A stretch of DNA of 64,000 nt from JAVBME01 sp031552765 (GCA_031552765.1 JAVBME010000019.1:10933-74932), one strand, 5' to 3'; counted from the first letter of the stretch, positions 34,472 through 44,234 are shown. Numbers and translations: made by a program. The notes: a model not told the origin generated them from the sequence alone.

Positions 34472-34488
34472 GATAATTTATCATTATC
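34472..34488. promoter_or_regulatory. Candidate Fur box in the divergent iron-transport control region
   Basis: GATAATTTATCATTATC has perfect inverted ends GATAAT and ATTATC, as in the classical Fur palindrome but two bases shorter. A TTGATAATTAAAG half-site starts 17 bases to its left. The 473-base gap 34291-34763 holds these sites and A+T-rich promoter sequence, and no gene. Confidence 0.5.
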
Positions 34489-34763
34489 AAAAAAATATTG
34501 CAAAATATTATTTTAGGTTACAGTTAAGTTGCAAAAAATCCTTGAAAATTTAAGATTTTAGAACTTTTTCCTTTGCTGTGAAAAAGTCAAGACCTTGTTT
34601 TAAATTTTTTTTGTGTTTAAAATTATTGTATAAGTTTCATAATTGATACAGCCTCAATGTCGGTTGTGGATTTTTAGTTTAGGAAAGGTTTGGGGCGGCA
34701 GGAAAAAAACTTTTTCCTGCGAATTGTTTTATTAGCATATTTTTATAAGGAGGAAGGTAAAGG

Positions 34764-35825
34764 ATGATTTTTTCTAAGAGGAGTTTTGTTTTGGCGTTGG
34801 CGCTTTTGCTTGCTCTGTGCGTAGCCTTGGCCGGCTGCGGCGGCGGTGACAAAAAACCGGCCGCGGACAGCAAGGCTGCCGGCCCGGGCGCGAAGGTAGA
34901 AGGAAAGGTCATGATCTATACTTCTATCTATCCTGACATCATCGACCTGGTAAAACCGGCGGTGAAAAAGACGTTCCCCAATCTTGAGGTAAACTGGTTC
35001 CAGGGCGGTACGGAAAAAGTCCTGGCCAAGATGGCCGGCGAGATGGAAGCCAAAAAAGTGGCGGCCGACCTTTTAATGGTGGCCGACCCGTCTTACTACT
35101 ACACTCTTAAAGACCAAAAAATGCTGCTCAATTACGTTTCCCCTGAGGCCAAAGACGTCATCATGCCCAAAGACAAGGACGGCGCCTGGACAGCGGTACG
35201 TATCAGCAACATGATCATCGCTTACAACACTACCAAACTCAAACCCGAAGAAGCCCCGAAAAGCTGGAAAGACCTGACCGACCCGAAATGGAAAGGCAAA
35301 ATAGCCATGCCCAACCCGCTGCTGTCCGGTACGGCGTATGTCGCGGTAGCGGCGCTGGCCGACAAGTATGGCTGGGAGTATTTTGACAAGCTCAAAGCCA
35401 ACGACCTTCGTGTGGAAGAGGGCAACTCGGCTATCCAGAACAAACTGCTGACCGGCGAATACCTGGCGGTCATGATTTTGGAAGAGAACATCCTCAAAAT
35501 GGCCGACACGAAAAAAGAGCCTGTAAAAGTTGTCTATCCTGCTGACGGCGTCATCATAGTCCCGAGCCCGATAGGCATCATCAGTTCTACCCAAAACCAG
35601 CCCGGCGCTAAAGCGATGGTAGATTACTGGCTCTCGAAAGAAGGGCAAAAATCCATAGTGTCCGGCTGGATGCACTCCGTGCGCGCGGATGTCGAGCCGC
35701 CTAAAGGCGCTATCCCGCTGAAAGACTTTGTGGGCAAAGCTATGCCGACCAACTGGGAAAAATTTGCCAAAGAAAAAGAAGCCTATAAAGAAAGTTTCCG
35801 TACCCGCGTAATGGAGAAAAAATAA
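34764..35825 (+). CDS. ABC transporter solute-binding lipoprotein, FbpA-like second system
   Basis: A 353-residue binding protein with lipobox ALAGCGG, then VMIYTSIYPDIIDLV. Iron-type or phosphonate-type ligands are common in this family. It has the hinge motif KSWKDLTDPKWKGKIAMPNP, also seen in the fbpA-like protein encoded divergently, but the two are clearly different proteins. The Tyr-Tyr-Tyr segment PSYYYTLKDQ may take part in metal binding. The ATG is preceded by AAGGAGGAAGG. A hairpin terminator follows, so this gene is likely expressed more strongly than the permease behind it. Confidence 0.85.
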   Translation: MIFSKRSFVLALALLLALCVALAGCGGGDKKPAADSKAAGPGAKVEGKVMIYTSIYPDIIDLVKPAVKKTFPNLEVNWFQGGTEKVLAKMAGEMEAKKVAADLLMVADPSYYYTLKDQKMLLNYVSPEAKDVIMPKDKDGAWTAVRISNMIIAYNTTKLKPEEAPKSWKDLTDPKWKGKIAMPNPLLSGTAYVAVAALADKYGWEYFDKLKANDLRVEEGNSAIQNKLLTGEYLAVMILEENILKMADTKKEPVKVVYPADGVIIVPSPIGIISSTQNQPGAKAMVDYWLSKEGQKSIVSGWMHSVRADVEPPKGAIPLKDFVGKAMPTNWEKFAKEKEAYKESFRTRVMEKK

Positions 35826-35837
35826 GTTTTGTATATG

Positions 35838-35866
35838 GGGGGCTGTCAACCGGCGGCCCCCTTTTT
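35838..35866 (+). terminator. Hairpin between binding protein and permease genes
   Basis: Stem GGGGGCTG with CGGCCCCC (one G-T pair) and a following run of five T. Placed 13 bases after the binding-protein stop and 39 bases before the permease start, it would cut most transcripts and leave a lower level of permease mRNA. Confidence 0.8.
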
Positions 35867-35904
35867 GGGATTGCCAATCTATACTGCCTGGAGAAGTGGA
35901 CTTT

Positions 35905-37590
35905 GTGAATAATAAGTTTTGCTTGCCGCGTTTTGACAGTAAATTTATCGTTATTTCCATATCAGTTATCCTACTGATATTTTTTGTTGTCTTACCCATG
36001 GTTTTTCTCATCTACAGCAGTTTTATGGTGGAGGGGCAGACCAATTTCAGCAATTACAAAGATGTGTACAGCCAGGACGTCAACTGGCGGGCGCTGGTCA
36101 ACACGCTTAAACTGTCGCTTTTGGTCATGGTTTCGAGCCTGATAATCACCTTTCCCCTTGCCTGGCTGGTCGGGCGCACCAACCTTCCCGGCAAGGGTTT
36201 TTTCCGCACGACTTTGGTGGCGACCTATATGATACCGCCTTATGTGGGCGCTATCGCCTGGGTGCAACTGCTCAATCCCAGCGTGGGCTATTTGAATATG
36301 ATCTTAAAGTGGATGTTTGATTTGCAAGCATCTCCTTTCGATATTTACACCATGGGCGGCCTGACCTGGGTGCTTACCCTGTTCTATTCGCCGTTCGCCT
36401 TTATTACTATCTCACGCGCCATGGAGAAGATGGACCCTACCCTCGAGGAAGCGGCCAGGATATCCGGCGCGTCGCCGCTCAGGACCTTGAAAGACGTGAC
36501 GCTGCCCCTGATGGCGCCGAGCGTTTTGGCCGGCGGTTTGCTGGTATTCATTTCCGCGGCCTCCTGTTTTGGCATACCGTCGATAGTAGGCATGCCCAAT
36601 AATATCGAGGTCATGACCACCCGCATCGTTACTTACGCTTATATGGGCGATAGCAAAGGCATACGCGACGCCACGGCGCTGGCGGTTTCGCTCATGCTGT
36701 TTGCCAACAGCCTGCTTTTTATCATGAGCTGGATGCTCGGTAAAAAGGACTACACGACTATCGGCGGCAAGAGTACCCGTCCCAACATAGTCAATCTCGG
36801 CGCCTGGAAGGGGCTGGCGCTGTCCGCGGTGTCTTTTTACACATTTATTTCGGTCATCCTGCCTTTGGGGTCGATACTGCTCACTTCGCTCATCGGTACG
36901 CTCTCCAAGCCTATCGGCCTAGACAACCTGACTTTTGAAAACTGGAAGCCGGTCATAAACAGCGACCAGTACATACAGCCGATACTCAACAGCCTTATGT
37001 ACGCCGTGATAGCGGCGACGGCAGGCACGCTGATAGCGATCTTCATCTCGTACCTGCTGGTCAAGACCAAAGTAAAAGGCCGCCACGTGCCGGATCTTTT
37101 GATAACCATCGGCGGCGCGACGCCCAGTATCGTCATCGCACTGGCGATGATCATCACCTTTTCCGGCAAGTTCGGGCTAAACCTTTACGCGACGGTGGCC
37201 ATTCTGGTCATCGCCTATCTGGTAAAATACATGACCATGTCGGTGCGTACCATCACCGCTTCGCTGAGCCAGGTGCATACTTCACTGGAAGAGGCGGCGC
37301 TAAATTCAGGCGCCAGCTGGCTGCGGACATGCAAGGACATCATCCTGCCGCTGGTCGCGCCTTCGGTAGTGGCCGGCTGGTTCCTCATCTTCATGCCGTC
37401 TTTTTACGAGCTGACCATGTCCATACTGCTCTACGGCTCGGAGACCAAGACGATAGGCGTGCTTTTGTATGAATTGCAAACATACGCCGATACGCAAAAT
37501 GCCTCTGTGTTGTCTGTTCTTATACTTGGTATAGTCCTTTTGGGCAATATCATATTAAATAAGGTCAGCAAAGGAAATATAGGGATATGA
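35905..37590 (+). CDS. ABC transporter permease with two fused halves, FbpB-like second system
   Basis: A 561-residue membrane protein with about 12 helices. Both halves have an EAA loop: LEEAARISGASPLRTLKDVTLPL and LEEAALNSGASWLRTCKDIILPL. I start at GTG 35905 because GGAG lies at a workable distance; GTG 35896 is too close to it. It belongs with the binding protein before it and the ATPase after it. The substrate is probably ferric iron or a metal chelate, by family only. Confidence 0.88.
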   Translation: MNNKFCLPRFDSKFIVISISVILLIFFVVLPMVFLIYSSFMVEGQTNFSNYKDVYSQDVNWRALVNTLKLSLLVMVSSLIITFPLAWLVGRTNLPGKGFFRTTLVATYMIPPYVGAIAWVQLLNPSVGYLNMILKWMFDLQASPFDIYTMGGLTWVLTLFYSPFAFITISRAMEKMDPTLEEAARISGASPLRTLKDVTLPLMAPSVLAGGLLVFISAASCFGIPSIVGMPNNIEVMTTRIVTYAYMGDSKGIRDATALAVSLMLFANSLLFIMSWMLGKKDYTTIGGKSTRPNIVNLGAWKGLALSAVSFYTFISVILPLGSILLTSLIGTLSKPIGLDNLTFENWKPVINSDQYIQPILNSLMYAVIAATAGTLIAIFISYLLVKTKVKGRHVPDLLITIGGATPSIVIALAMIITFSGKFGLNLYATVAILVIAYLVKYMTMSVRTITASLSQVHTSLEEAALNSGASWLRTCKDIILPLVAPSVVAGWFLIFMPSFYELTMSILLYGSETKTIGVLLYELQTYADTQNASVLSVLILGIVLLGNIILNKVSKGNIGI

Positions 37591-37796
37591 CGGATCGGCG
37601 ATAAAGTAGCATATGCTGAGTTGCTCGTCGTATTTTATGCTTAATGTACGCACGTGTACGTTTCCGCTAAAATACTCCTCCCGCCGCAGCCTCTGCCACT
37701 TTCTTGCCGATCTGACGAAAAATATAAGCAAGTTGGTAGCCGATAAACAAAAAACAAGTGGTTTTATTGGCAACCGCAATAAGGAGAGAAGCTTCT

Positions 37797-38849
37797 GTGG
37801 CGCAAATAAAAATAGACTGTATAACAAAAAAGTTTGGCGATGTGACGGCGGTGGACAATTTTTGCCTCGACATTGCCGACGGCGAGTTTATTTCCATATT
37901 GGGGCCGTCCGGCTGTGGCAAGACTACCATGCTCAGGATGATCGCCGGTTTTGAGAAGGCGACGGCAGGTGACATTTACATCGGCGACAAGCTGGTGTCT
38001 TCGTCGACGAATAAGACCTTCCTCCCGCCGGAAAAGCGCGATATCGGCATGGTATTCCAGTCTTACGCCGTGTGGCCGCACATGACGGTGTTCGACAACG
38101 TGGCCTACCCTTTGAAGATCAAAAAGAAGAGTAAAGAAGAAATCAAGCGCCGCGTGGAAGAAGTGCTGGAGATGGTGCACTTGTCTCCTTATTCTGCGCG
38201 TTACCCGCACCAACTGTCCGGCGGCCAGCAGCAGCGGGTGGCTTTGGGCCGCGCGCTGGTAGCCGAGCCCGACCTCTTGCTTTTGGACGAGCCGCTTTCG
38301 AACCTTGACGCCAAGCTCAGGGAGAGCATGCGTTTTGAGATAAAAGCCTTGCAGGAGAAGATGGGCATAACCGTGGTATATGTGACGCATGACCAGGCGG
38401 AGGCTATGGCCATGAGCGACAGGATCGTGGTCATGCATGGCGGTGTGGTGCAGCAGATAGACCGGCCGATCATGGTATATGAAAACCCGGCCAACCAGAT
38501 AGTGGCCGATTTTATCGGATTGGTGAATTTTATCGAAGCCGAAGTTGTAGGCGGCAATGTCTGCATGACCAACCTGCGCTGCGAAGTGCGGCAGGATACC
38601 GGCATAAACGGCCCGGCAGTGGCGGCGGTGCGGCCGGAACACATTTCTATCAGCAAAACGGATGGACAGGGCGCTATACAGGGAAAACTGGCCCACAAGG
38701 TGTACCTCGGGGATTCGGTGGATTACCGGGTGCTGATAGGGACGGAAGAGCTGCGTATTATTGACAAGACAGACCATTTTGAAGAGTTTGCCGTTGGCGA
38801 TGATGTATATATAAACTTTGAACGCCTGCTGCTCTTTCCGAAAAAATAA
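37797..38849 (+). CDS. ABC transporter ATP-binding protein with TOBE domain, FbpC-like second system
   Basis: A 350-residue ATPase: Walker A GPSGCGKTTM, Q-loop VFQSYAVWPHMTV, signature LSGGQQQRVALGRAL, Walker B LLLLDEPLSNLDA, then a C-terminal TOBE-type domain of about 110 residues. PHMTVFDNVAYPLKI and the VTHDQAEAMAMSDRI segment are the typical MalK/FbpC pattern. GTG 37797 is chosen because AAGGAG lies 10 bases before; an upstream ATG would add 13 residues. The 206 bases before it contain no gene. Confidence 0.88.
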   Translation: MAQIKIDCITKKFGDVTAVDNFCLDIADGEFISILGPSGCGKTTMLRMIAGFEKATAGDIYIGDKLVSSSTNKTFLPPEKRDIGMVFQSYAVWPHMTVFDNVAYPLKIKKKSKEEIKRRVEEVLEMVHLSPYSARYPHQLSGGQQQRVALGRALVAEPDLLLLDEPLSNLDAKLRESMRFEIKALQEKMGITVVYVTHDQAEAMAMSDRIVVMHGGVVQQIDRPIMVYENPANQIVADFIGLVNFIEAEVVGGNVCMTNLRCEVRQDTGINGPAVAAVRPEHISISKTDGQGAIQGKLAHKVYLGDSVDYRVLIGTEELRIIDKTDHFEEFAVGDDVYINFERLLLFPKK

Positions 38850-38974
38850 TAAGCATATGTTTATAAGCATGATTTGTTTTATTTTACAAAAAGTTACTTT
38901 TTCCGCCACTGCTTTGCCACATTGCTCCTTTACAATAAGAGTAGACGATCATTTGGCTGGAAGAGGCGGCATTT

Positions 38975-39277
38975 ATGCTAAAGAAAAGCATGTTGCTGGC
39001 GCTGGCGGCGTTTCTTTTGTATACGAGGACTTATACCGAAGATGTAAAGACAAAAATATACGACAAGGACGACAACCTGCGCTACACTGTCAGTACGCCG
39101 GTAGAAAAGAGCTATTATGTGCCGCCGTGCGATCTTCAGACACTGAATGCCGCTGTCGGTTTTGAGGTATATGAGACCAAGTACTTCCGCCTTGTCGGCA
39201 AGTATTCGGAGTCGCGCTATGCGGAGAGCGAAAATCTGTCTCAGATAAAGGTATATGAAAAAATAAAATGTCTCTGA
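38975..39277 (+). CDS. Small exported hypothetical protein
   Basis: A 100-residue protein with a short hydrophobic N-terminus (MLKKSMLLALAAFLLYT) that may be a signal anchor, followed by a charged, Tyr-rich part (KIYDKDDNLRYTVSTPVEKSYYVPP). Not recognised. It stands alone after the iron transport operon. RBS GAAGAGGCGG is weak. A true signal cleavage site is not obvious, so export is uncertain. Confidence 0.5.
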   Translation: MLKKSMLLALAAFLLYTRTYTEDVKTKIYDKDDNLRYTVSTPVEKSYYVPPCDLQTLNAAVGFEVYETKYFRLVGKYSESRYAESENLSQIKVYEKIKCL

Positions 39278-39459
39278 GGCGGCGAAGCTGCTTTCGGGTC
39301 GTTTTTTGCCGATTTTGGCAAATGATTTATTAATAAAACTACTTGTAAAAACACAGTAAAAGTTTTAAAATTAAATCAAATAAGATTATATTATTTCTCC
39401 AAATAGATGTTGCGCAGCTAACGAATACCCGGCGACCACATTAAAAGGAGGTAATAATT

Positions 39460-39879
39460 ATGATTTTTGATGTCAGTAAAGTAGCAAATGTAGGTATCAG
39501 CCACATCATAAGAAAGATGGTGGCCAAAGAGGACACTGCGGAATATTATGGCAGCCACAAGCTGGAAACGCTTATTGCTTCGCCTGTCTATGTGGGTATG
39601 GTGATAGAGGCTTGCGTGAGCCTGGTGGATGACCGTCTGCCGCCGGGTCTGGTGACTGTAGGCGCCAAAATGGAATTGACCCATACAGCGCCGGCTAGCC
39701 TCGGCATGTATGTGAGCGTGAAGGCCACGGTGAAAGACGCCAATGGCGACCGGGTGATTTTTGAGGTGGAAATCTCTGATGATGCCGGTGTGACCGGCTA
39801 TGGCCGGCATGAGCGCGTGGTGGTCAATAAGGACAAACTTATCGAGCGGGCGCGAGCGCGGCTTTTGCATAAAACATAA
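39460..39879 (+). CDS. Hot-dog thioesterase of the FlK (fluoroacetyl-CoA thioesterase) type
   Basis: A 139-residue single-domain hot-dog fold protein. It contains the helix SPVYVGMVIEACVSLVDDRLPPGLVTVG, with the Glu expected for catalysis, followed by strands MELTHTAPASLGMYVSVKATV and VIFEVEISDDAGVTGYGRHERVVV. This is the FlK-like thioesterase pattern; it hydrolyses acyl-CoA thioesters in family members. A strong AAAGGAGG precedes ATG 39460. No neighbour tells the acyl group. Confidence 0.85.
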   Translation: MIFDVSKVANVGISHIIRKMVAKEDTAEYYGSHKLETLIASPVYVGMVIEACVSLVDDRLPPGLVTVGAKMELTHTAPASLGMYVSVKATVKDANGDRVIFEVEISDDAGVTGYGRHERVVVNKDKLIERARARLLHKT

Positions 39880-39893
39880 AAACGAAGGCAAGG

Positions 39894-39925
39894 AAAACCC
39901 CGGCTATCTTAGCCGGGGTTTTTGT
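39894..39925. terminator. Intrinsic terminator after the thioesterase gene
   Basis: Stem AAAACCCCGGCT with AGCCGGGGTTTT (12 pairs) around a five-base loop, ending in TTTTT. Confidence 0.93.
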
Positions 39926-40003
39926 AACATTTAGGCTGTTTGGCTTTTGCAAAAAGCTTTCCAGATTTGCCCAGGCATACCAAATATCAAAGGAGGGAAT
40001 GTT

Positions 40004-41005
40004 GTGAAAATGAAAAAAACACTTGCCATCGTAGTCACCATGGTCATGCTGCTGGCTGTAGCGGCTTGTTCTTCCGGTACGCCGGAGAAAAAGGCCGAGG
40101 TCAAACGCTCGGATTATTTCATTACAGTTCTTACCGGTCCTTCCAGCGGTATCTATTTCCCCATAGGCGGAGCTTTTTCCACGTATATAGGCAGTTTGGG
40201 CTACAAGACTTCAGCTACTGCGACGGGCGCCACGGCGGAAAATATCAACGCCCTTTTGTCAGGCCAGGGCGAGATGGCTATCGCGATGGCCGACTCGGTC
40301 ATCCAGGCGGTAGAGTCTTTCGGGGCGTACCAGGGCAAGCCTCCCGCCAAGAATTTGCGGGCTATGATGGGCTTGTGGCCAAATTATTGCCAGATAGTGA
40401 CGACTGAAGATTCCGGGATAAAAAAATTTAGCGACCTTAAAGGCAAGCGCGTCGGCGTAGGCGCGCCTAACTCCGGAGTGGAGCTGAACGCGCGCATGAT
40501 GTTTGAGGCGCACGGCATGAGCTATAAAGACTGCCGGGTGGATTACCTTAATTACGGCGAAGCGATAGACCAGATAAAGAACGGGCAGTGCGACGTAGCT
40601 TTTGTTACTTCCGGCCTGGGCAACGCTACGATCATGGAACTGGGCACGACCAAGAAGCTGGCGTTTGTGCCGGTCGAAGGGGAACCTTTGCAAAAACTTC
40701 TGAAGAAATATCCGTTTTATATAGAAGCCAAGATCCCTGCGTCCACTTATAAAACAGATAAAGATACGACTACGGCTGCCGTTATGAATATCATGCTGGT
40801 GGACATTAAGCTGCCGGCCGATGTGGTCTATGACATTTTGACCAATATCTATTCGGAAAAAGGCCTGGCCGCCATCCAGGCTTCGCACGCCACGGCCAAG
40901 GCAAATATAAGGTTGGATACGGCATTGCGCGGTATTCAGGGCACGTCTGTACCTTTGCATGACGGCGCGGCAAAATTCTACAAAGAAAAAGGCCTGTTGA
41001 AGTAA
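40004..41005 (+). CDS. TRAP transporter solute receptor, TAXI family
   Basis: A 333-residue lipoprotein (lipobox AVAACSSG) that binds the solute for a TRAP transporter. The opening FITVLTGPSSGIYFPIGGAFS and the segment KKFSDLKGKRVGVGAPNSGVELNARMM are typical of TAXI proteins, often for glutamate or other dicarboxylates. GTG 40004 lies seven bases after AGGAGGG and is favoured over ATG 40010. Followed by DUF1850 and the fused membrane protein, the normal set of three genes. Confidence 0.93.
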   Translation: MKMKKTLAIVVTMVMLLAVAACSSGTPEKKAEVKRSDYFITVLTGPSSGIYFPIGGAFSTYIGSLGYKTSATATGATAENINALLSGQGEMAIAMADSVIQAVESFGAYQGKPPAKNLRAMMGLWPNYCQIVTTEDSGIKKFSDLKGKRVGVGAPNSGVELNARMMFEAHGMSYKDCRVDYLNYGEAIDQIKNGQCDVAFVTSGLGNATIMELGTTKKLAFVPVEGEPLQKLLKKYPFYIEAKIPASTYKTDKDTTTAAVMNIMLVDIKLPADVVYDILTNIYSEKGLAAIQASHATAKANIRLDTALRGIQGTSVPLHDGAAKFYKEKGLLK

Positions 41006-41009
41006 GACC

Positions 41010-41531
41010 ATGCTCAGCCGGCGTGTTTTTTGGCGAGACAGGCGCTTGGCCGCCTTTCTCGCTTTGCTGGCGTGTGGCGCCGCGCTCTTTTTTTCCTGGC
41101 AGGTTTGGTCGCGGCAAAACACGGTATTGCGCATTTATGACTGGAAAACGGGCGCGATATACGCGGAGTCGCCGGCGCGTCCAGGCGACCGCCTGTCTTT
41201 TGGTTGGGTACATTCTCTGGAGAAAATACCATGGAATGAATACTACCATATAAACGACGACTTGGTTATTGTGCTTGATGCGATAACTTTTCCCGCTTTT
41301 GGCGCCGGTATCCCGGAAAACAAGGGCCGCGTTTGTTATGTGAAAGACGGTCTTATCCATATGGAAGAGATCGGGCAGGAGTTTTCCGAGCTGGTCTGGC
41401 TGAATTCCCATACTGCGACCCGCGAGATCAAGCTGGGCGGCAGACTGGTGGCGGAGGGGCGTAGCCTGCCTCAGCATACCAGGCTGCGCCTGGTCATAGA
41501 AAGGGGGAGTGCGAGTGGCGCCGGAAAATAA
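41010..41531 (+). CDS. DUF1850 protein, partner of TAXI-TRAP transporter
   Basis: A 173-residue membrane-anchored protein with one N-terminal helix (FLALLACGAALFFSW), then the segment SFGWVHSLEKIPWNEYYHI typical of DUF1850. DUF1850 genes regularly stand between the TAXI receptor and the fused DctQM protein. Its role is unknown. It overlaps the next gene by 17 bases. Confidence 0.88.
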   Translation: MLSRRVFWRDRRLAAFLALLACGAALFFSWQVWSRQNTVLRIYDWKTGAIYAESPARPGDRLSFGWVHSLEKIPWNEYYHINDDLVIVLDAITFPAFGAGIPENKGRVCYVKDGLIHMEEIGQEFSELVWLNSHTATREIKLGGRLVAEGRSLPQHTRLRLVIERGSASGAGK

Positions 41532-43557
41532 TGATTTTAAGGCGGACAAACATGCAGAGGGAGAGGGGCGCCAGGAGGTCTTTTTGGCGGTTCCGGCTGA
41601 CGGCGGGCCGCTGACTCAAAAGCAGCAGGAACTGCTGGAAAAATTCGACAAGGAGTCTGTCACGCGCAACCTGGCAAGCCCTGCGATGAAAAAGTTTTTT
41701 TACATGCTGTGCATAGTGGTTTCACTATACCATTTTATTACTTCACTTGTCGGCACGCCGGTCATACTAGAGCACCGTTCGCTGCATGTGGCGATGATGC
41801 TGGCGCTGGGGTTCATTATGTATCCCTTTGCTTCGAGGAGCAGCCGCAGCACTGTGCCATGGTATGACTGGCTGCTTATCGTGCTGTCGGTGTCGGTGGC
41901 CGCTTATGTCTGGCTGGATTACCTTGGTATAGTGGAGAGGGCTGGCATGCCTAATGCGGCGGACACGGTGGCGGCGACAATGCTGGTGCTCTTGGTATTG
42001 GAGTCGGCGCGCCGCCTTACCGGCTGGGCGCTGCCGCTTTTGAGTATGGTGTTTATTGCTTATGGGCTGTTTGGCCGCAATCTGCCGGGCATGTTTGCCC
42101 ATCGCGGCTATACCTGGGAGCAGCTGGCCAACCACTTTTTCGCCAATACGGAAGGCATTTACGGCAGTTCGGTCAGCGTGGCCGCCAGCTATATCTTTTT
42201 GTTCATCCTGTTTGGCGTGGTCATGAGCAAGTCCGGCATGGGCGCTTTTTTTAACGATGTCGCCATGGCTTTGGCCGGGCATACCAAGGGCGGGCCGGCC
42301 AAGGTAGCGGTGATAGCTTCCGGGCTGCTGGGCTCGATCAACGGCTCGGCGGTGGCCAATGTGGTGACCACCGGGGCGTTTACTATACCTTTGATGAAAA
42401 AAACCGGATATTCCAAGGAGTTTGCCGGGGCGGTCGAATCCGCCGCTTCGGTGGGCGGGCAGCTTTTGCCGCCGATCATGGGCGCGGCCGCCTTTATCAT
42501 GGCGGAAAACCTGGGCGTGCAGTATTCGGTCATAGTGGTGCACGCCGCTATACCGGCGCTTCTTTACTACCTCGGGATCATCATCCAGGTGCAACTGCGG
42601 GCCTCAAAGAACGGCTTGGTAGGCCTGCCCAGGAAAGAGCTGCCTCGCGTAGGGGAGGTGCTCAAAGAGAAAGGGCATCTGCTCATCCCGATAGTATTTC
42701 TTCTTTACATGCTGTTTTTCTCCGGTACGACAGTATTGTACTCGGCCGTACTGTCTATAATCGTGACAATAGCGGTCGCCGCCCTGCGTAAATCCACGCG
42801 GATAGGTTTTAAGGAGATTTGCGACGCTTTTGCCGAAGGCGCGAAAGCAACTGTTTCAGTCGCCATAGCCTGCGCCTGTGTGGGCATCATCGTAGGCGTA
42901 TCCTCTAAGACCGGCTTTGGCCTGACCATGGCTAATACCATCATCATGATGGGCAGTCAGAACCTTTTATTCACTCTGGTCTTTACCATGATCACCTGCA
43001 TGATATTAGGCATGGGCCTGCCTTCTATCCCCGCCTACATCATCACGGCTGCTATTGCCGCGCCCGCTCTGGCTAAATTGGGTATACCGGCCATAGCGGC
43101 GCACATGTTCGCATTTTATTTTGCCATGTTTGCCAACCTGACGCCGCCAGTCGCGCTGGCCTCTTTCGCGGCGGCGGGCATATCGGGCGGCGACCCGATG
43201 CGGACGGGGTTTGCCTCGGTAAAACTGGCGATAGCCGGGTTTATCGTACCTTATATGTTTATATATTCACCGCAGCTTTTGCTGATAAATACTTCTTTTT
43301 TGGAGGGACTGCGGGTAAGTGTAGGCGCTTGCATCGGCGTACTGATGATAGGTATCGCGGTGGAAGGGTACCTGTTTACCAGTGTGAATCTGTTGCTCAG
43401 GCTGGTTGCCGTAGTAGGCGCGCTGGCCCTGATCGACAGTAAGGTGGTGTCGGATATCGCCGGCCTTGGGGTGCTGGCGCTGCTTTTGGGGACACAGTAT
43501 TTGGCTCTTAAAAAGCGTAGTTTGCCGGTGAAAGCTGAGCGCAGCTATAAAACCTGA
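41515..43557 (+). CDS. TRAP transporter fused permease (4TM/12TM, DctQM)
   Basis: A 680-residue protein with DctQ-like four helices in the N-terminal part, after a soluble head of about 55 residues, and the DctM-like large part with VKVAVIASGLLGSINGSAVANVVTTGAFTIP and GMGLPSIPAYIITAAIAAPAL, typical of the Na+-dependent fused TRAP permeases. GTG 41515 is favoured because AGGGGGAG stands six bases before. It works with the TAXI protein and imports an organic anion using sodium or proton gradient; the substrate is unknown. Confidence 0.92.
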   Translation: MAPENNDFKADKHAEGEGRQEVFLAVPADGGPLTQKQQELLEKFDKESVTRNLASPAMKKFFYMLCIVVSLYHFITSLVGTPVILEHRSLHVAMMLALGFIMYPFASRSSRSTVPWYDWLLIVLSVSVAAYVWLDYLGIVERAGMPNAADTVAATMLVLLVLESARRLTGWALPLLSMVFIAYGLFGRNLPGMFAHRGYTWEQLANHFFANTEGIYGSSVSVAASYIFLFILFGVVMSKSGMGAFFNDVAMALAGHTKGGPAKVAVIASGLLGSINGSAVANVVTTGAFTIPLMKKTGYSKEFAGAVESAASVGGQLLPPIMGAAAFIMAENLGVQYSVIVVHAAIPALLYYLGIIIQVQLRASKNGLVGLPRKELPRVGEVLKEKGHLLIPIVFLLYMLFFSGTTVLYSAVLSIIVTIAVAALRKSTRIGFKEICDAFAEGAKATVSVAIACACVGIIVGVSSKTGFGLTMANTIIMMGSQNLLFTLVFTMITCMILGMGLPSIPAYIITAAIAAPALAKLGIPAIAAHMFAFYFAMFANLTPPVALASFAAAGISGGDPMRTGFASVKLAIAGFIVPYMFIYSPQLLLINTSFLEGLRVSVGACIGVLMIGIAVEGYLFTSVNLLLRLVAVVGALALIDSKVVSDIAGLGVLALLLGTQYLALKKRSLPVKAERSYKT

Positions 43558-43569
43558 ACAGATGTCAAA

Positions 43570-43600
43570 AAATCCTCCAAAACATAGTTTTGGGGGATTT
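43570..43600. terminator. Bidirectional terminator
   Basis: Stem AAATCCTCCAAAAC with GTTTTGGGGGATTT (one wobble pair) around ATA. It separates the TRAP operon from the convergent exported-protein gene. Confidence 0.88.
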
Positions 43601-43616
43601 TGTTTGTGAAGTGGTT

Positions 43617-44234
43617 TTATTTGGCTGGCTGGGTTTGTTGTTTTTCGCCTTCGGCCCGTTTGTCCGGAACAGCTGCCGGTTGGGCCGGCTGCTGGGCTGC
43701 CGGCGCGGTGGCCAGCTTCAAAAGGTCGGCCCATTCTTTTACCGCTTCGGCCGGGATGGTGTAAGTGCCGCTGCCTTTGAGGAAGTTGACTTTTACCGCC
43801 AGGGCCTCGCCTTTTTCAATAGCGGCCAGGGTCATGGGCGGTAGTTGTTTGGGGCCGGTGCGGGAGGTGGGGACCGACGAATAGCCGATACCGCTGATGA
43901 TATATGGTGTGAGAGGTATTTCGTTTACATAGCGCGGGCTGACCTGCACTATCATGGCGTCGCCAAGCGTGTTGCCGCGCTCCAGAGTGAAGTTCAAAAG
44001 GAAATAGGTTTGTACTTCCGCTGGTTTTCCCGGTACCGCTTTATATTTTTTGATCAGCGCTATTGAGTGCATGTTGTGCTGGGCGTCGGAGAAGGTGTAT
44101 TTGCTGGTATAGGTTTGTTCGCCGGTGAACGGCTCGACGCTGGTTTCTATCTGGGCGCAGGCTGCTCCGGCAAAAGAGAGGGTGAGGGTGAAAACCAGCG
44201 CCAGAATGGCATTTTTAGCAAAAGATTTATTCAT
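43617..44234 (-). CDS. Exported hypothetical protein
   Basis: A 205-residue protein with a clear signal peptide (residues 1-27, ending GAACAQ). The mature part is beta-rich with repeated Tyr-Thr-Ser-x-Tyr (TGEQTYTSKYTFSD), IVQVSPRYVNEIPLTPY and GSGTYTIPAEAVKEW, and it ends with a Pro/Ala/Gln-rich tail of about 40 residues. I do not recognise the family. Since export and the barrel-like strands are seen, an envelope role in the periplasm is likely. Confidence 0.65.
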   Translation of the reverse strand: MNKSFAKNAILALVFTLTLSFAGAACAQIETSVEPFTGEQTYTSKYTFSDAQHNMHSIALIKKYKAVPGKPAEVQTYFLLNFTLERGNTLGDAMIVQVSPRYVNEIPLTPYIISGIGYSSVPTSRTGPKQLPPMTLAAIEKGEALAVKVNFLKGSGTYTIPAEAVKEWADLLKLATAPAAQQPAQPAAVPDKRAEGEKQQTQPAK

